Source of the DNA: Pseudomonas sp. Q11 | GTDB taxonomy: Bacteria; Pseudomonadota; Gammaproteobacteria; Pseudomonadales; Pseudomonadaceae | DNA length: 64,000 bases | Direction: 5' to 3' | Assembly (NCBI RefSeq): GCF_024494355.1 | Contig: NZ_JAKNQY010000007.1 | Coordinates: 62,001-126,000 of the forward strand | In this document: one piece after another, positions 1 through 7,103 of the stretch | Numbering within the stretch: position 1 is the stretch's first letter | Layout of the letters: every line of letters begins with the position of its first letter | Made by a program: the position numbers and the translations under genes | The notes under the pieces: generated by a model | Told to the model about the DNA's origin: nothing | The model's database searches: none | The model's input: the letters and a program-made list of their open reading frames with translations, nothing else

Positions 1-115
1 AGATCTGCACCGCCAGTGGACCGAGCAGGTACCAGACCATGAAACTCAGGTCGAAGTAGAGGAAGGCCGCGAACAGTGTCGGGGTGTGGCCGGATTTCCA
101 GAAGCTTGAATTCAT
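1..115 (-). CDS. nasA: Nitrate/nitrite transporter NasA/NarK-type, N-terminal fragment
   Basis: Partial gene running off the left edge; only the first 38 codons are visible. The translation starts MNSSFWKSGHTPTLFAAFLY and continues FDLSFMVWYLLGPLAVQI, the characteristic first membrane helix of the NarK/NasA branch of the major facilitator superfamily, which imports nitrate across the inner membrane for assimilation. The ATG at 113-115 is preceded by a GAGGTG ribosome site. It lies downstream of, and in the same direction as, nasS-nasT and is separated from nasT by a leader containing a sigma-54 promoter, two hexaloop hairpins and a terminator, which supports a role in assimilatory nitrate uptake under NasT control. 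The rest of the gene and the expected nitrite/nitrate reductase genes are outside the window. Confidence 0.85.
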   Translation of the reverse strand, partial: MNSSFWKSGHTPTLFAAFLYFDLSFMVWYLLGPLAVQI

Positions 116-215
116 CGCGCACCTCAGCTGTAAAAGTCTCGAGAAATGAGTCAGTGCCTTGAAGCAGTGCGCCGCCTGTGGCTGCACCACCGACCCCGGA
201 CTGTGGGGTCAAAAC

Positions 216-300
216 AAAAAAACGCCGCAACCCGAATCGCCAGGGGGCGAGGAGGGTGTGCGACGTCTTTGTCGTAGGTGGGGCAACCGCCGTTGGTTAC
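216..300 (-). ncRNA. NasT-responsive (ANTAR) antiterminator leader of nasA
   Basis: On the minus strand, two short hairpins precede an intrinsic terminator. P1 (300-283) is GUAACC-AACGGC-GGUUGC, P2 (274-261) is CGAC-AAAGAC-GUCG; both hexaloops have A at position 1 and G at position 4, the ANTAR recognition signature. The terminator has 5' arm 265-254 and 3' arm 233-223 (11 pairs, one bulged C), followed by seven U (222-216). Its 5' arm includes the 3' arm of P2, so P2 and the terminator exclude each other. In the known mechanism, NasT binds P1/P2 when NasS has released it in response to nitrate or nitrite, letting transcription proceed into nasA. Pairings were worked out by eye. Confidence 0.85.
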
Positions 301-314
301 CTGTGGGGTTGCTT

Positions 315-332
315 AAGCGAGATCTGTGCCAA
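315..332 (-). promoter_or_regulatory. Sigma-54 promoter of nasA
   Basis: Minus strand reads TTGGCACAGATCTCGCTTAA, with GG and GC separated by exactly 10 nt as required for the -24/-12 sigma-54 promoter. The predicted transcript start, about 12 nt further on (near 305), falls just before the first leader hairpin at 300. This fits NtrC/sigma-54 control by nitrogen limitation combined with NasT control by nitrate. Confidence 0.7.
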
Positions 333-355
333 CAGGAGGGTTTGGCGTGAGGGCT

Positions 356-492
356 ATCGCGAGCAGGCTCGCTCCCACATGGGGTTCTCGGGGTGAATCA
401 GCATTTGCGTGCCCCCAATCCCCCATGTGGGAGCGGGGTGTTGGCGAATGCTGTGTTCCCCCCTGAACCTGTGGGAGCGAGCCTGCTCGCGA
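356..492. repeat. REP pair between nasT and nasA leader
   Basis: Inverted copies of the common repeat (CGCGAGCAGGCTCGCTCCCAC at about 358-378, reverse copy at 471-491) flank a partial third copy near 427-436. This is the fluorescens-group REP/REPIN type; the same 21-mer recurs in many gaps of this window. No gene is seen in 333-520. Confidence 0.85.
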
Positions 493-520
493 TGGGGGCA
501 GGCCAGGCGCTGCAAGGCTT

Positions 521-1096
521 TCAGCCGAGCAGCTCATTCATCGCAATGATCTGCTCGGCCACCTGGATCAGCTTCTGCTGACGGCTCATGGCCTGGCGGC
601 GCATGAGGGTGTAGGCCTGTTCCTCGTTGCATTCTTTCATCTTCATCAGCATGCCCTTGGCCAGTTCGATGCGTTTGCGTTCGGCCAGTTGCTGGTCCCG
701 GGCCAGGAGCTGGGCGCGCAGGGCCTGGTCGCTTTCGAAGCGCGCCATGGCCACGTCGAGGATCGGTTGCAGGCGCGCCGCGTGGATGCCTTCGACGATG
801 TAGGCGCTTACGCCCGACTTGATCGCCTGGCGCATCACATCCGGATCGTGGGAGTCGGTAAACATGACGATCGGTCGTGGCTGATCGCGGCTCACCAGCA
901 CCACTTGCTCCATGACATCGCGCCCGGGTGACTCGGTATCGATCAGGATCACGTCCGGACGCACTGTTTCGACGCGCGCCGGCAGGTCGATGGTCAATCC
1001 GGATTCGTCGATGACTTCGAATCCGGCCTCAATCAGGGCCGCTTTGAGGCGACCGACTTTTTTCGCGGTGTCGTTGATCAGCAGGATACGCAGCAT
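521..1096 (-). CDS. nasT: NasT, ANTAR-domain transcription antiterminator
   Basis: 191 residues, the usual size of NasT. The N-terminal half (about 1-120) is a receiver-like domain starting MLRILLINDTAKKVG with the aspartate region ILIDTES near residue 50; the C-terminal part (about 130-188) is an ANTAR RNA-binding domain (KRIELAKGMLMKMKECNEEQ and the following helices). NasT binds paired hexaloop hairpins in nitrate-assimilation leaders and prevents termination; NasS holds it inactive without nitrate or nitrite. It lies 14 nt downstream of nasS in one operon, and the RNA target is visible downstream before nasA. A second candidate target lies upstream of nasS. Confidence 0.92.
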   Translation of the reverse strand: MLRILLINDTAKKVGRLKAALIEAGFEVIDESGLTIDLPARVETVRPDVILIDTESPGRDVMEQVVLVSRDQPRPIVMFTDSHDPDVMRQAIKSGVSAYIVEGIHAARLQPILDVAMARFESDQALRAQLLARDQQLAERKRIELAKGMLMKMKECNEEQAYTLMRRQAMSRQQKLIQVAEQIIAMNELLG

Positions 1097-1110
1097 GGTC
1101 GAGGCTCCTG

Positions 1111-2322
1111 TCAGCGGCTGGCGAAGAGGGGAGCCGCATCGCTCAAGGCGTGCAGTTTGAAGCTTTTGGCATAAGCGGCCGGATCCGAGCCGTCCCAGGT
1201 GGTGCCGTCGATCAACTGGCTGCTGCGCATGTCCTGGCGGGGGGATGCGATGTCCAGCGCCGCGCAGGCTTCACGGTATAGCTTGAGTTGCTGGACCTGC
1301 CGCGCCACGGCCAGGTAATCAGGGTCTTCACGCAACAGGCCCCAGCGGCGGAACTGGGTCATGAACCACATGCCATCGGACAGGTAGGGCAGGTTCACTT
1401 CGCCGTCGCCGTGGAAGCGCATCGCGTGAGGGTCCTGCCAGCTATTGCCCAAGCCGTCGGCGTAGATCCCCAACAGGCGCGGCTCGATGCAGTCCAGCGG
1501 CGCATCGAGGTATTCGGGCGCACTCAACAGTTGTGCGGTGCTGCGGCGGTTCTCGGTGCTTTGCTCAATGAAGCGACTGGCTTGCAGGATTGCCATCACC
1601 AGTGCGCGGGCGGTATTGGGGTAGTGCTCGACAAATGCACGGGTGCAGCCGAGGACTTTTTCCGGGTGATCGGGCCAGATGGTCTGGGTGGTCGCCAGGG
1701 TGAAGCCCAGGTTCTGCTTTACCGCACTGGCGCACCACGGCTCGCCCACGCAGAACCCGTCGATGCGTCCGGCCTGCAGGTGGGCGATCATTTGCGGCGG
1801 CGGCACCACGACGCTGTCGACATCCGACAGCGGATGGATGCCTTGGGCGGCGAGCCAGTAATAGAGCCACATGGCGTGGGTGCCGGTGGGGAAGGTCTGG
1901 GCGAAGGTCAGTTTCGTGCGAGTTTGGTGCACATGCCGTTCCAGTGCCTCAGGACTGGTCACGCCTTGAGCCTGCAAGCCGTGGGAAAGGTTGATGCTCT
2001 GGCCGTTCTGGTTCAGCCCCATCAACACCGCCATGTCGGTCGACGCGACCCCGCCGATACCCAGGTGCACCGCGTAGATCAGGCCATACAGGCTGTGGGC
2101 GGCATCGATTTCACCGCTGACCAGCTTGTCCCGCAGGTTGGCCCAGGATGCCTGGCGCTTGAGGTTCAAGGTCAGCCCGTAAGGCTGGGCGAAGCCCTGG
2201 GTGGCGGCCACCACCAGCGGCGCGCAGTCGCTCAAGGCCATGAAGCCAAGATTGATCGCGCTCTTTTCCGGGGCATCGCTGCCGTTGACCCAGGCCAGGG
2301 GGTTGGCTGGAATTTCATTCAT
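1111..2322 (-). CDS. nasS: NasS, cytoplasmic nitrate/nitrite sensor (NrtA/CmpA-like)
   Basis: 403 residues related to the nitrate- and bicarbonate-binding proteins NrtA/CmpA (for example [20 protein letters not shown] near the start and later ligand-binding-fold segments) but with no signal peptide, as expected for the cytoplasmic sensor NasS rather than a transporter component. It binds NasT when nitrate/nitrite is absent and so blocks antitermination. ATG at 2320-2322 follows a GGAAAGGTGAT ribosome site. It is the first gene of the nasST operon, preceded by its own terminator-bearing leader, and divergent from pyrD. Confidence 0.9.
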   Translation of the reverse strand: MNEIPANPLAWVNGSDAPEKSAINLGFMALSDCAPLVVAATQGFAQPYGLTLNLKRQASWANLRDKLVSGEIDAAHSLYGLIYAVHLGIGGVASTDMAVLMGLNQNGQSINLSHGLQAQGVTSPEALERHVHQTRTKLTFAQTFPTGTHAMWLYYWLAAQGIHPLSDVDSVVVPPPQMIAHLQAGRIDGFCVGEPWCASAVKQNLGFTLATTQTIWPDHPEKVLGCTRAFVEHYPNTARALVMAILQASRFIEQSTENRRSTAQLLSAPEYLDAPLDCIEPRLLGIYADGLGNSWQDPHAMRFHGDGEVNLPYLSDGMWFMTQFRRWGLLREDPDYLAVARQVQQLKLYREACAALDIASPRQDMRSSQLIDGTTWDGSDPAAYAKSFKLHALSDAAPLFASR

Positions 2323-2340
2323 CGCGCATCACCTTTCCAC

Positions 2341-2432
2341 AAAAAAAGGCGCCGTATCCGGACGCTTGCAAGGCCGGATGACGACGCCGTTGTCCTTCAA
2401 ATACAGTGTGGCACTCATTCCGTCGTTGGCAT
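2341..2432 (-). ncRNA. Candidate ANTAR antiterminator leader of the nasST operon itself
   Basis: On the minus strand, 18 nt before the nasS start codon, there is a strong intrinsic terminator: 5' arm 2388-2374, 3' arm 2361-2348 (14 pairs, one bulged C) and seven U (2347-2341). No gene lies upstream in this direction (pyrD is divergent), so it can only act on the nasS transcript. Just before it, P2 (2394-2383) is GAC-AACGGC-GUC and overlaps the terminator 5' arm. Further upstream, P1 (2432-2417) is AUGCC-AACGAC-GGAAU with one G.A mismatch. Both hexaloops have A1 and G4, and P2 has the same loop as P1 of the nasA leader. P2 has only three pairs and the hairpins are 22 nt apart, so ANTAR assignment is less certain than the terminator. 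Confidence 0.6.
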
Positions 2433-2453
2433 GGGCGCCGATGAACGCAAGTG

Positions 2454-2471
2454 GTGCAAGGCATATGCCAT
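2454..2471 (-). promoter_or_regulatory. Sigma-54 promoter of nasST
   Basis: Minus strand reads ATGGCATATGCCTTGCACC: GG and GC are 10 nt apart and the -12 element TTGCA is perfect, with TGGCAT at -24. The predicted start near 2445 places the terminator-bearing leader immediately downstream. The site overlaps the region between nasS and pyrD. Confidence 0.6.
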
Positions 2472-2518
2472 CGCCGCTGATTTGTGCAGGCGCCTCGCGT
2501 GCATCATCGTTGCCCGGC

Positions 2519-2524
2519 TATAAT
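2519..2524 (+). promoter_or_regulatory. -10 element of the pyrD promoter
   Basis: A perfect TATAAT 36 nt before the pyrD ATG. No good -35 box is seen at 16-18 nt upstream (GCGTGC there), so I mark only the -10. Confidence 0.5.
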
Positions 2525-2560
2525 CGCCGCCTCATTTCGTCGCCCGAGTCCAAGCCGCCC

Positions 2561-3595
2561 ATGTACACCCTGGCCCGTGAACTGCTGTTCAAACTTTCCC
2601 CGGAAACCTCCCACGATCTGTCCCTGGACCTGATCGGCGCGGGTGGACGTTTGGGCCTCAATGGTCTGCTGTGCAAGGCGCCGGCGAAATTGCCGGTGAG
2701 TGTGATGGGCCTTGAGTTCCCCAACCCGGTCGGGCTGGCGGCGGGGCTGGACAAGAATGGCGCGGCCATCGACGGCTTTGCCCAGCTAGGGTTCGGTTTC
2801 GTGGAAATCGGCACCGTCACCCCGCGTGCCCAACCGGGCAACCCCAAGCCACGGCTTTTCCGCTTGCCGCAAGCCGAGGCGATCATCAACCGCATGGGTT
2901 TTAACAACCTGGGCGTCGACCATTTGCTGGGGCGTGTGGCCGCGGCCAAGTACAAGGGCGTGCTGGGCATCAACATCGGCAAGAATTTCGATACACCGGT
3001 GGAGCGCGCGGTCGACGATTATCTGATCTGCCTGGACAAGGTCTACGCCCACGCCAGTTATGTGACCGTCAACGTCAGCTCCCCCAACACCCCGGGGCTG
3101 CGCAGCCTGCAATTTGGCGACTCCCTCAAGCAGTTGTTGGCTGACCTGGCCCGACGTCGTGCCGAGCTGGCGGTGATCCATGGCAAACATGTACCGCTGG
3201 CCATCAAGATCGCCCCGGACATGACCGACGAAGAGACCGCACAGGTGGCCCAGGCCCTGATCGACACCGGAATGGACGCGGTGATTGCCACCAACACGAC
3301 GCTGGGTCGCGAAGGCGTCGAGGGGGTGGATCACGGTGACGAGGCGGGCGGGCTGTCGGGTGCGCCGGTGCGGGACAAGAGCACCCATACCGTGAAAGTG
3401 TTGGCCGCGGAACTGGCGGGACGCTTGCCGATCATTGCAGTGGGTGGCATCACCGAGGGCAAGCATGCTGCCGAGAAAATCAGTGCAGGCGCGAGCCTGG
3501 TGCAGATTTATTCGGGCTTTATCTATAAGGGGCCGGCGTTGATTCGTGAGTCGGTGGATGCGATTGCCGCACTTGGCCAATTTCAACGCGGGTAA
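2561..3595 (+). CDS. pyrD: Dihydroorotate dehydrogenase (quinone), class 2
   Basis: 344 residues from the ATG at 2561 ([12 protein letters not shown]), the usual size and start of class 2 PyrD. It oxidises dihydroorotate to orotate in pyrimidine synthesis, passing electrons to the membrane quinone pool. The N-terminal amphipathic segment (residues 1-40) is the membrane-association part; the FMN barrel shows [15 protein letters not shown], the [12 protein letters not shown] loop carrying the catalytic serine of class 2 enzymes, KIAPDM, and the phosphate-binding AVGGI and YSGFIYKGP near the C-terminus. A longer in-frame reading back to 2201 overlaps nasS antisense and is not supported by homology. 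Monocistronic, divergent from nasS. Confidence 0.95.
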   Translation: MYTLARELLFKLSPETSHDLSLDLIGAGGRLGLNGLLCKAPAKLPVSVMGLEFPNPVGLAAGLDKNGAAIDGFAQLGFGFVEIGTVTPRAQPGNPKPRLFRLPQAEAIINRMGFNNLGVDHLLGRVAAAKYKGVLGINIGKNFDTPVERAVDDYLICLDKVYAHASYVTVNVSSPNTPGLRSLQFGDSLKQLLADLARRRAELAVIHGKHVPLAIKIAPDMTDEETAQVAQALIDTGMDAVIATNTTLGREGVEGVDHGDEAGGLSGAPVRDKSTHTVKVLAAELAGRLPIIAVGGITEGKHAAEKISAGASLVQIYSGFIYKGPALIRESVDAIAALGQFQRG

Positions 3596-3620
3596 GTTCT
3601 TAAAGACTGCGCAGACTCAC

Positions 3621-3780
3621 TGTGGCGAGGGAGCTTGCTCCCGCTGGACTCTGTAGGAGCTGCCGCAGGCTGCTATCTTTTGATCTTGATCTTTCGCTCT
3701 AGACCCCATTGCCAGAGGAAAGATCGCAGCCTCGTTGCACTCGACAGCTCCTACAGGGTGCAGCCCAGCGGGAGCAAGGG
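3621..3780. repeat. Nested palindromic repeats between pyrD and rmf
   Basis: Two repeat families are nested. An outer pair (GTGGCGAGGGAGCTTGCTCCCGCTGG at 3622-3647 and its inverted partner CCAGCGGGAGCAAG near 3764-3777) encloses an inner long inverted repeat beginning TGTAGGAGCTGCCG (3652) and ending CGACAGCTCCTACA (3755). Nothing gene-like is seen between 3596 and 3941. Confidence 0.8.
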
Positions 3781-3825
3781 TGTTCACCGCTCGGCTTTTT
3801 GCAGTGTTCGCTGAAACCCGGGCAT

Positions 3826-3850
3826 TAAAAAGGGCTCCTCGAAGGAGCCC
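3826..3850 (-). terminator. Intrinsic terminator of rmf
   Basis: On the minus strand, GGGCTCC-TTCG-AGGAGCCC is followed by TTTTT, 92 nt after the rmf stop codon. Confidence 0.85.
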
Positions 3851-3941
3851 CCTGGGCCGAAGCCCGCCGTCCGGATGGGACGTGCGTGGTTAAATCGGTG
3901 TGGATATCAAATTGTCGAGTTCTTGAGTGTTAAGCCCTGTG

Positions 3942-4157
3942 TCAGCCGACGGCGTGAAGTTCGTTGAGTCTGTGGATACCCGCAGTGCCGGTCATACCGT
4001 CCCAGTTGTCGCCGCGTCCTTCTCGCCAGCCATTGATCCAGGCTTGACGTACCGACGGTAGAGTAAAGGGGCAAAGCTCACGGGATTTACCACCAACGCC
4101 ATATTGGTAACCGCGTAAAAAAGCTCTTTCCAACGGATCACGCTTAAGTCTTCTCAT
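3942..4157 (-). CDS. rmf: Ribosome modulation factor
   Basis: 71 residues starting MRRLKRDPLERAFLRGYQ and containing YGVGGKSRELCPF and RQAWINGWREGR, the recognisable Rmf sequence. Rmf binds the 30S subunit in stationary phase or stress and turns 70S ribosomes into inactive 100S dimers. It is a single-gene unit with its own terminator downstream and a long leader containing four hairpins, the layout described for Pseudomonas rmf. Divergent from rlmKL. Confidence 0.95.
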   Translation of the reverse strand: MRRLKRDPLERAFLRGYQYGVGGKSRELCPFTLPSVRQAWINGWREGRGDNWDGMTGTAGIHRLNELHAVG

Positions 4158-4160
4158 AGG

Positions 4161-4300
4161 GTGTTGCCCTCACTTGTTGACTGTTGCTTCGCGTTGACCT
4201 CTGTCGAGGTCGGGGCAGAATCATTCTGCCGTTGGGTGGCTCGTTGCCGGCGTGACGAGCCGAGGTGTTGACGCCGTTGTGACGTCAACCTGTGTTGAGT
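4161..4300 (-). ncRNA. Structured 5' leader of rmf (resembles the Pseudomonas rmf RNA motif)
   Basis: Four perfect hairpins follow one another on the transcript: GUUGACG/CGUCAAC (4289-4283 with 4273-4267), GGCUCGU/ACGAGCC (4261-4255 with 4244-4238), GGCAGAAU/AUUCUGCC (4230-4223 with 4221-4214) and GACCUC/GAGGUC (4211-4206 with 4201-4196). A conserved rmf-associated RNA motif is described in pseudomonads; position and gene context match, but I could not compare sequences. A short reading frame (4154-4342) crosses these stems and is not considered coding. Confidence 0.65.
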
Positions 4301-4342
4301 TCTAACCAAAGCGTCACATGTATGGAATGATCGTTTTGTCAT

Positions 4343-4689
4343 AAGCGCGTAACAATAAAGATGTTAGGGCGATAAGTAACATGATGTTCGTCACCCGCTT
4401 TCAGGCAAGACCCCTGTATGATCGGCCCTGCATCGAAGGGGGTCGCCCTCAGGCGAATGAGAATGTCCCCCCGTTGCACTCGGGTACTATTCGACGAAAG
4501 GGTCGAGTTTTCACAATTTGTTGCACAGAATTTTTTATCTGCCCTCGCCTCTAAGCTCTTTTAACCTGAGCGGCGAGAGCGGCACGGCACACTTTCGTGC
4601 CACGCGGGTGCTCTTGAGAAAAGCACCTGATTGAACCCGGCCCGGCAATGCGTTGCCCGGTCCACTTAGCCAAAGGCTCTGGAAATCCC
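4343..4689 (+). other. Non-coding gap and probable leader of rlmKL
   Basis: No gene seen. It must contain the promoters of rmf (minus) and rlmKL (plus). Small hairpins close to rlmKL include GGCACG/CGTGCC near 4580-4600, GGTGCT/AGCACC near 4607-4628 and CCGGCAA/TTGCCCGG near 4641-4660, suggesting a structured leader. Confidence 0.4.
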
Positions 4690-6960
4690 ATGTCCGATCG
4701 TTTCGAACTCTTCCTCACTTGCCCCAAAGGTCTTGAAGGCCTGCTCATCGAGGAAGCCGTCGGGCTTGGCCTTGAAGAGGCGCGTGAGCACACCTCGGCC
4801 GTGCGCGGCATGGCCGACATGGAAACGGCTTATCGCCTGTGCCTGTGGTCACGCCTGGCCAACCGCGTGTTGCTGGTGCTCAAGCGCTTCCCGATGAAGG
4901 ACGCCGAAGACCTGTATCACGGCGTGCTGGATGTCGACTGGCAGGACCACATGCTGGCCGATGGCACCCTGGCGGTGGAGTTCAGCGGGCACGGCTCGGG
5001 CATCGATAACACTCACTTTGGTGCCTTGAAGGTCAAGGACGCCATTGTCGACAAACTGCGCACGCCGACGGGCGAGCGGCCATCGATCGACAAGCTCAAC
5101 CCGGACTTGCGCATCCACCTGCGCCTGGACCGCGGCGAAGCGATCCTGTCCCTGGACCTTTCCGGTCACAGCCTGCACCAGCGCGGCTATCGCCTGCAGC
5201 AAGGTGCCGCGCCGCTGAAGGAAAACCTCGCCGCGGCCATCCTGATCCGCTCCGGCTGGCCGCGCATTGCCGCTGAAGGCGGGGCGCTGGCCGATCCGAT
5301 GTGTGGCGTCGGCACCTTCCTGGTCGAAGCCGGCATGATCGCCGCCGACATGGCGCCGAACCTGAGTCGCCAGCAGTGGGGGTTCACCGCCTGGCTCGGC
5401 CATGTGCCGGCGTTGTGGAAGAAGCTGCACGAGGAGGCGAGCGCCCGTGCCGCCGCCGGGCTGGCCAAGCCGCCGCTGTGGATTCGCGGCTACGAGGCTG
5501 ATCCGCGGTTGATTCAGCCCGGCCGCAATAACGTCGAGCGTGCCGGCCTGAGCGAGTGGATCAAGATTTATCAGGGTGAAGTCGCCACGTTCGAACCCCG
5601 CCCGGACCAGAACCAGAAAGGCCTGGTGATCTGCAACCCGCCGTACGGCGAGCGTCTGGGCGACGAAGCCAGCTTGCTCTACCTCTATCAGAACCTCGGC
5701 GAACGCCTGCGCCAGGCCTGCCTGAACTGGGAAGCTGCCGTGTTTACTGGTGCGCCGGACCTGGGCAAGCGCATGGGCATTCGCAGTCACAAGCAATATT
5801 CGTTCTGGAACGGTGCCCTGCCGTGCAAATTGCTGCTGATCAAGGTCCTGCCGGATCAGTTCGTCACCGGTGAGCGTCGTACCCCGGAACAGCGCCAGGC
5901 CGAGCGTGAGCAGGCTGAGTACGAACAGACGCCCGACGTACCGCAAGAGCGCCAGTACAACAAGAACGGCAACCCGATCAAACCCGCCCCGGCTCCGGCC
6001 CCTGTGGTCGAGCAGGCACGTTTGAGCGAAGGCGGGCAGATGTTTGCCAACCGTCTGCAAAAGAACCTCAAGCTGCTGGGTAAATGGGCCAAGCGTGAAG
6101 GCGTGGACTGCTATCGGGTCTACGACGCCGACATGCCGGAATACTCCATGGCCATCGACCTGTACCACGATTGGGTGCATGTCCAGGAATACGTCGCGCC
6201 AAAATCCATCGACCCGGAAAAAGCCTCGGCCCGGCTGTTCGACGCCCTGGCGGCCATCCCCCAGGCATTGAACGTGGACAAGAGCCGCGTGGTGATCAAG
6301 CGTCGCGAACGCCAGAGCGGCACCAAGCAGTACGAACGCCAGAGCGCCCAGGGCAAGTTCACCGAGGTCAATGAAGGCGGCGTGAAGCTGCTGGTCAACC
6401 TCACCGACTACCTGGACACCGGGCTGTTTCTCGACCACCGGCCGATGCGCCTGCGGATCCAGAAAGAGGCGGCCGGCAAGCGCTTCCTCAATCTGTTCTG
6501 CTACACCGCGACCGCCAGCGTCCACGCTGCCAAGGGTGGCGCGCGCAGCACCACCAGCGTCGACTTGTCGAAGACTTACCTGGACTGGGCACGGCGCAAC
6601 CTGTCGCTCAATGGTTTTTCCGACAAGAATCGCCTGGAGCAGGGCGATGTGATGGCCTGGCTTGAAGCCAGTCGCGAGGAGTACGACCTGATCTTCATCG
6701 ACCCGCCGACCTTCTCCAACTCCAAGCGCATGGAAGGTGTGTTCGACGTGCAGCGCGACCACGTCCAGTTGCTGGACCTGGCCATGGCCCGCCTGGCGCC
6801 GGGTGGTGTGCTGTACTTCTCCAACAACTTCCGCAAGTTCCAGCTCGAGGACAATTTGGGCGAGCGTTACGCGGTGGAGGAAATCACCGCCAAGACCATC
6901 GATCCGGATTTTGCCCGCAACGGCAGGATTCATCGTGCCTGGAAGATCATGGCCCGTTGA
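4690..6960 (+). CDS. rlmKL: Bifunctional 23S rRNA methyltransferase RlmKL
   Basis: 756 residues from ATG 4690 (MSDRFELFLTCPKGLEGLLIEE). The N-terminal half has a THUMP domain (about 45-155) and the RlmL methyltransferase, with the NPPYGER active-site motif near residue 316; it makes m2G2445. The C-terminal half (about 430-756) is the RlmK methyltransferase with LNLFCYTATASVHAAKGGA and DPPTFSNSKRM; it makes m7G2069. Both act on free 23S rRNA or 50S precursors in the cytoplasm using S-adenosylmethionine. The longer frame back to 4648 lacks homology, and the chosen start matches the family. A large antisense reading frame (4849-6999) is a shadow of its codon bias. Confidence 0.95.
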   Translation: MSDRFELFLTCPKGLEGLLIEEAVGLGLEEAREHTSAVRGMADMETAYRLCLWSRLANRVLLVLKRFPMKDAEDLYHGVLDVDWQDHMLADGTLAVEFSGHGSGIDNTHFGALKVKDAIVDKLRTPTGERPSIDKLNPDLRIHLRLDRGEAILSLDLSGHSLHQRGYRLQQGAAPLKENLAAAILIRSGWPRIAAEGGALADPMCGVGTFLVEAGMIAADMAPNLSRQQWGFTAWLGHVPALWKKLHEEASARAAAGLAKPPLWIRGYEADPRLIQPGRNNVERAGLSEWIKIYQGEVATFEPRPDQNQKGLVICNPPYGERLGDEASLLYLYQNLGERLRQACLNWEAAVFTGAPDLGKRMGIRSHKQYSFWNGALPCKLLLIKVLPDQFVTGERRTPEQRQAEREQAEYEQTPDVPQERQYNKNGNPIKPAPAPAPVVEQARLSEGGQMFANRLQKNLKLLGKWAKREGVDCYRVYDADMPEYSMAIDLYHDWVHVQEYVAPKSIDPEKASARLFDALAAIPQALNVDKSRVVIKRRERQSGTKQYERQSAQGKFTEVNEGGVKLLVNLTDYLDTGLFLDHRPMRLRIQKEAAGKRFLNLFCYTATASVHAAKGGARSTTSVDLSKTYLDWARRNLSLNGFSDKNRLEQGDVMAWLEASREEYDLIFIDPPTFSNSKRMEGVFDVQRDHVQLLDLAMARLAPGGVLYFSNNFRKFQLEDNLGERYAVEEITAKTIDPDFARNGRIHRAWKIMAR

Positions 6961-6983
6961 CCTGTAGCCGATTGGATCCATGG

Positions 6984-7015
6984 AAGCCTTGAAACTCAAG
7001 GCTTTCGGGGCTTTT
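6984..7015 (+). terminator. Terminator after rlmKL
   Basis: AAGCCTTGA-AAC-TCAAGGCTT (9 pairs, 6984-7004), followed by TTC and a second short run ending GCTTTTT at 7015. It lies 23 nt after the stop codon. Confidence 0.75.
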
Positions 7016-7103
7016 TGTGCTGGTCAAAGTGATGGCTAATAGCTATAACTTAAGCTTGTGGACAGGGCAGTACCTATGCCTGGCCCCTTTCTGAGTTGTA
7101 TTT

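Noticed and set aside
2482..2501. NtrC-type dyad TGCA-N11-TGCA upstream of nasS
   Set aside because: Spacing differs from the NtrC consensus (TGCA-N9-TGCA) and the half sites do not match further.
4154..4342. 62-codon frame upstream of rmf
   Set aside because: It runs through four perfect hairpins that better explain the sequence as an RNA leader.
4849..6999. 716-codon open frame antisense to rlmKL
   Set aside because: High-GC codon bias of rlmKL creates it; the sequence has no recognisable fold, no ribosome site and lies opposite a well-supported gene. The same applies to long frames at 1288-2523, 7608-8948, 14372-15493, 18780-20192, 21178-23136, 35055-36197, 41366-42571 and 54629-55975.
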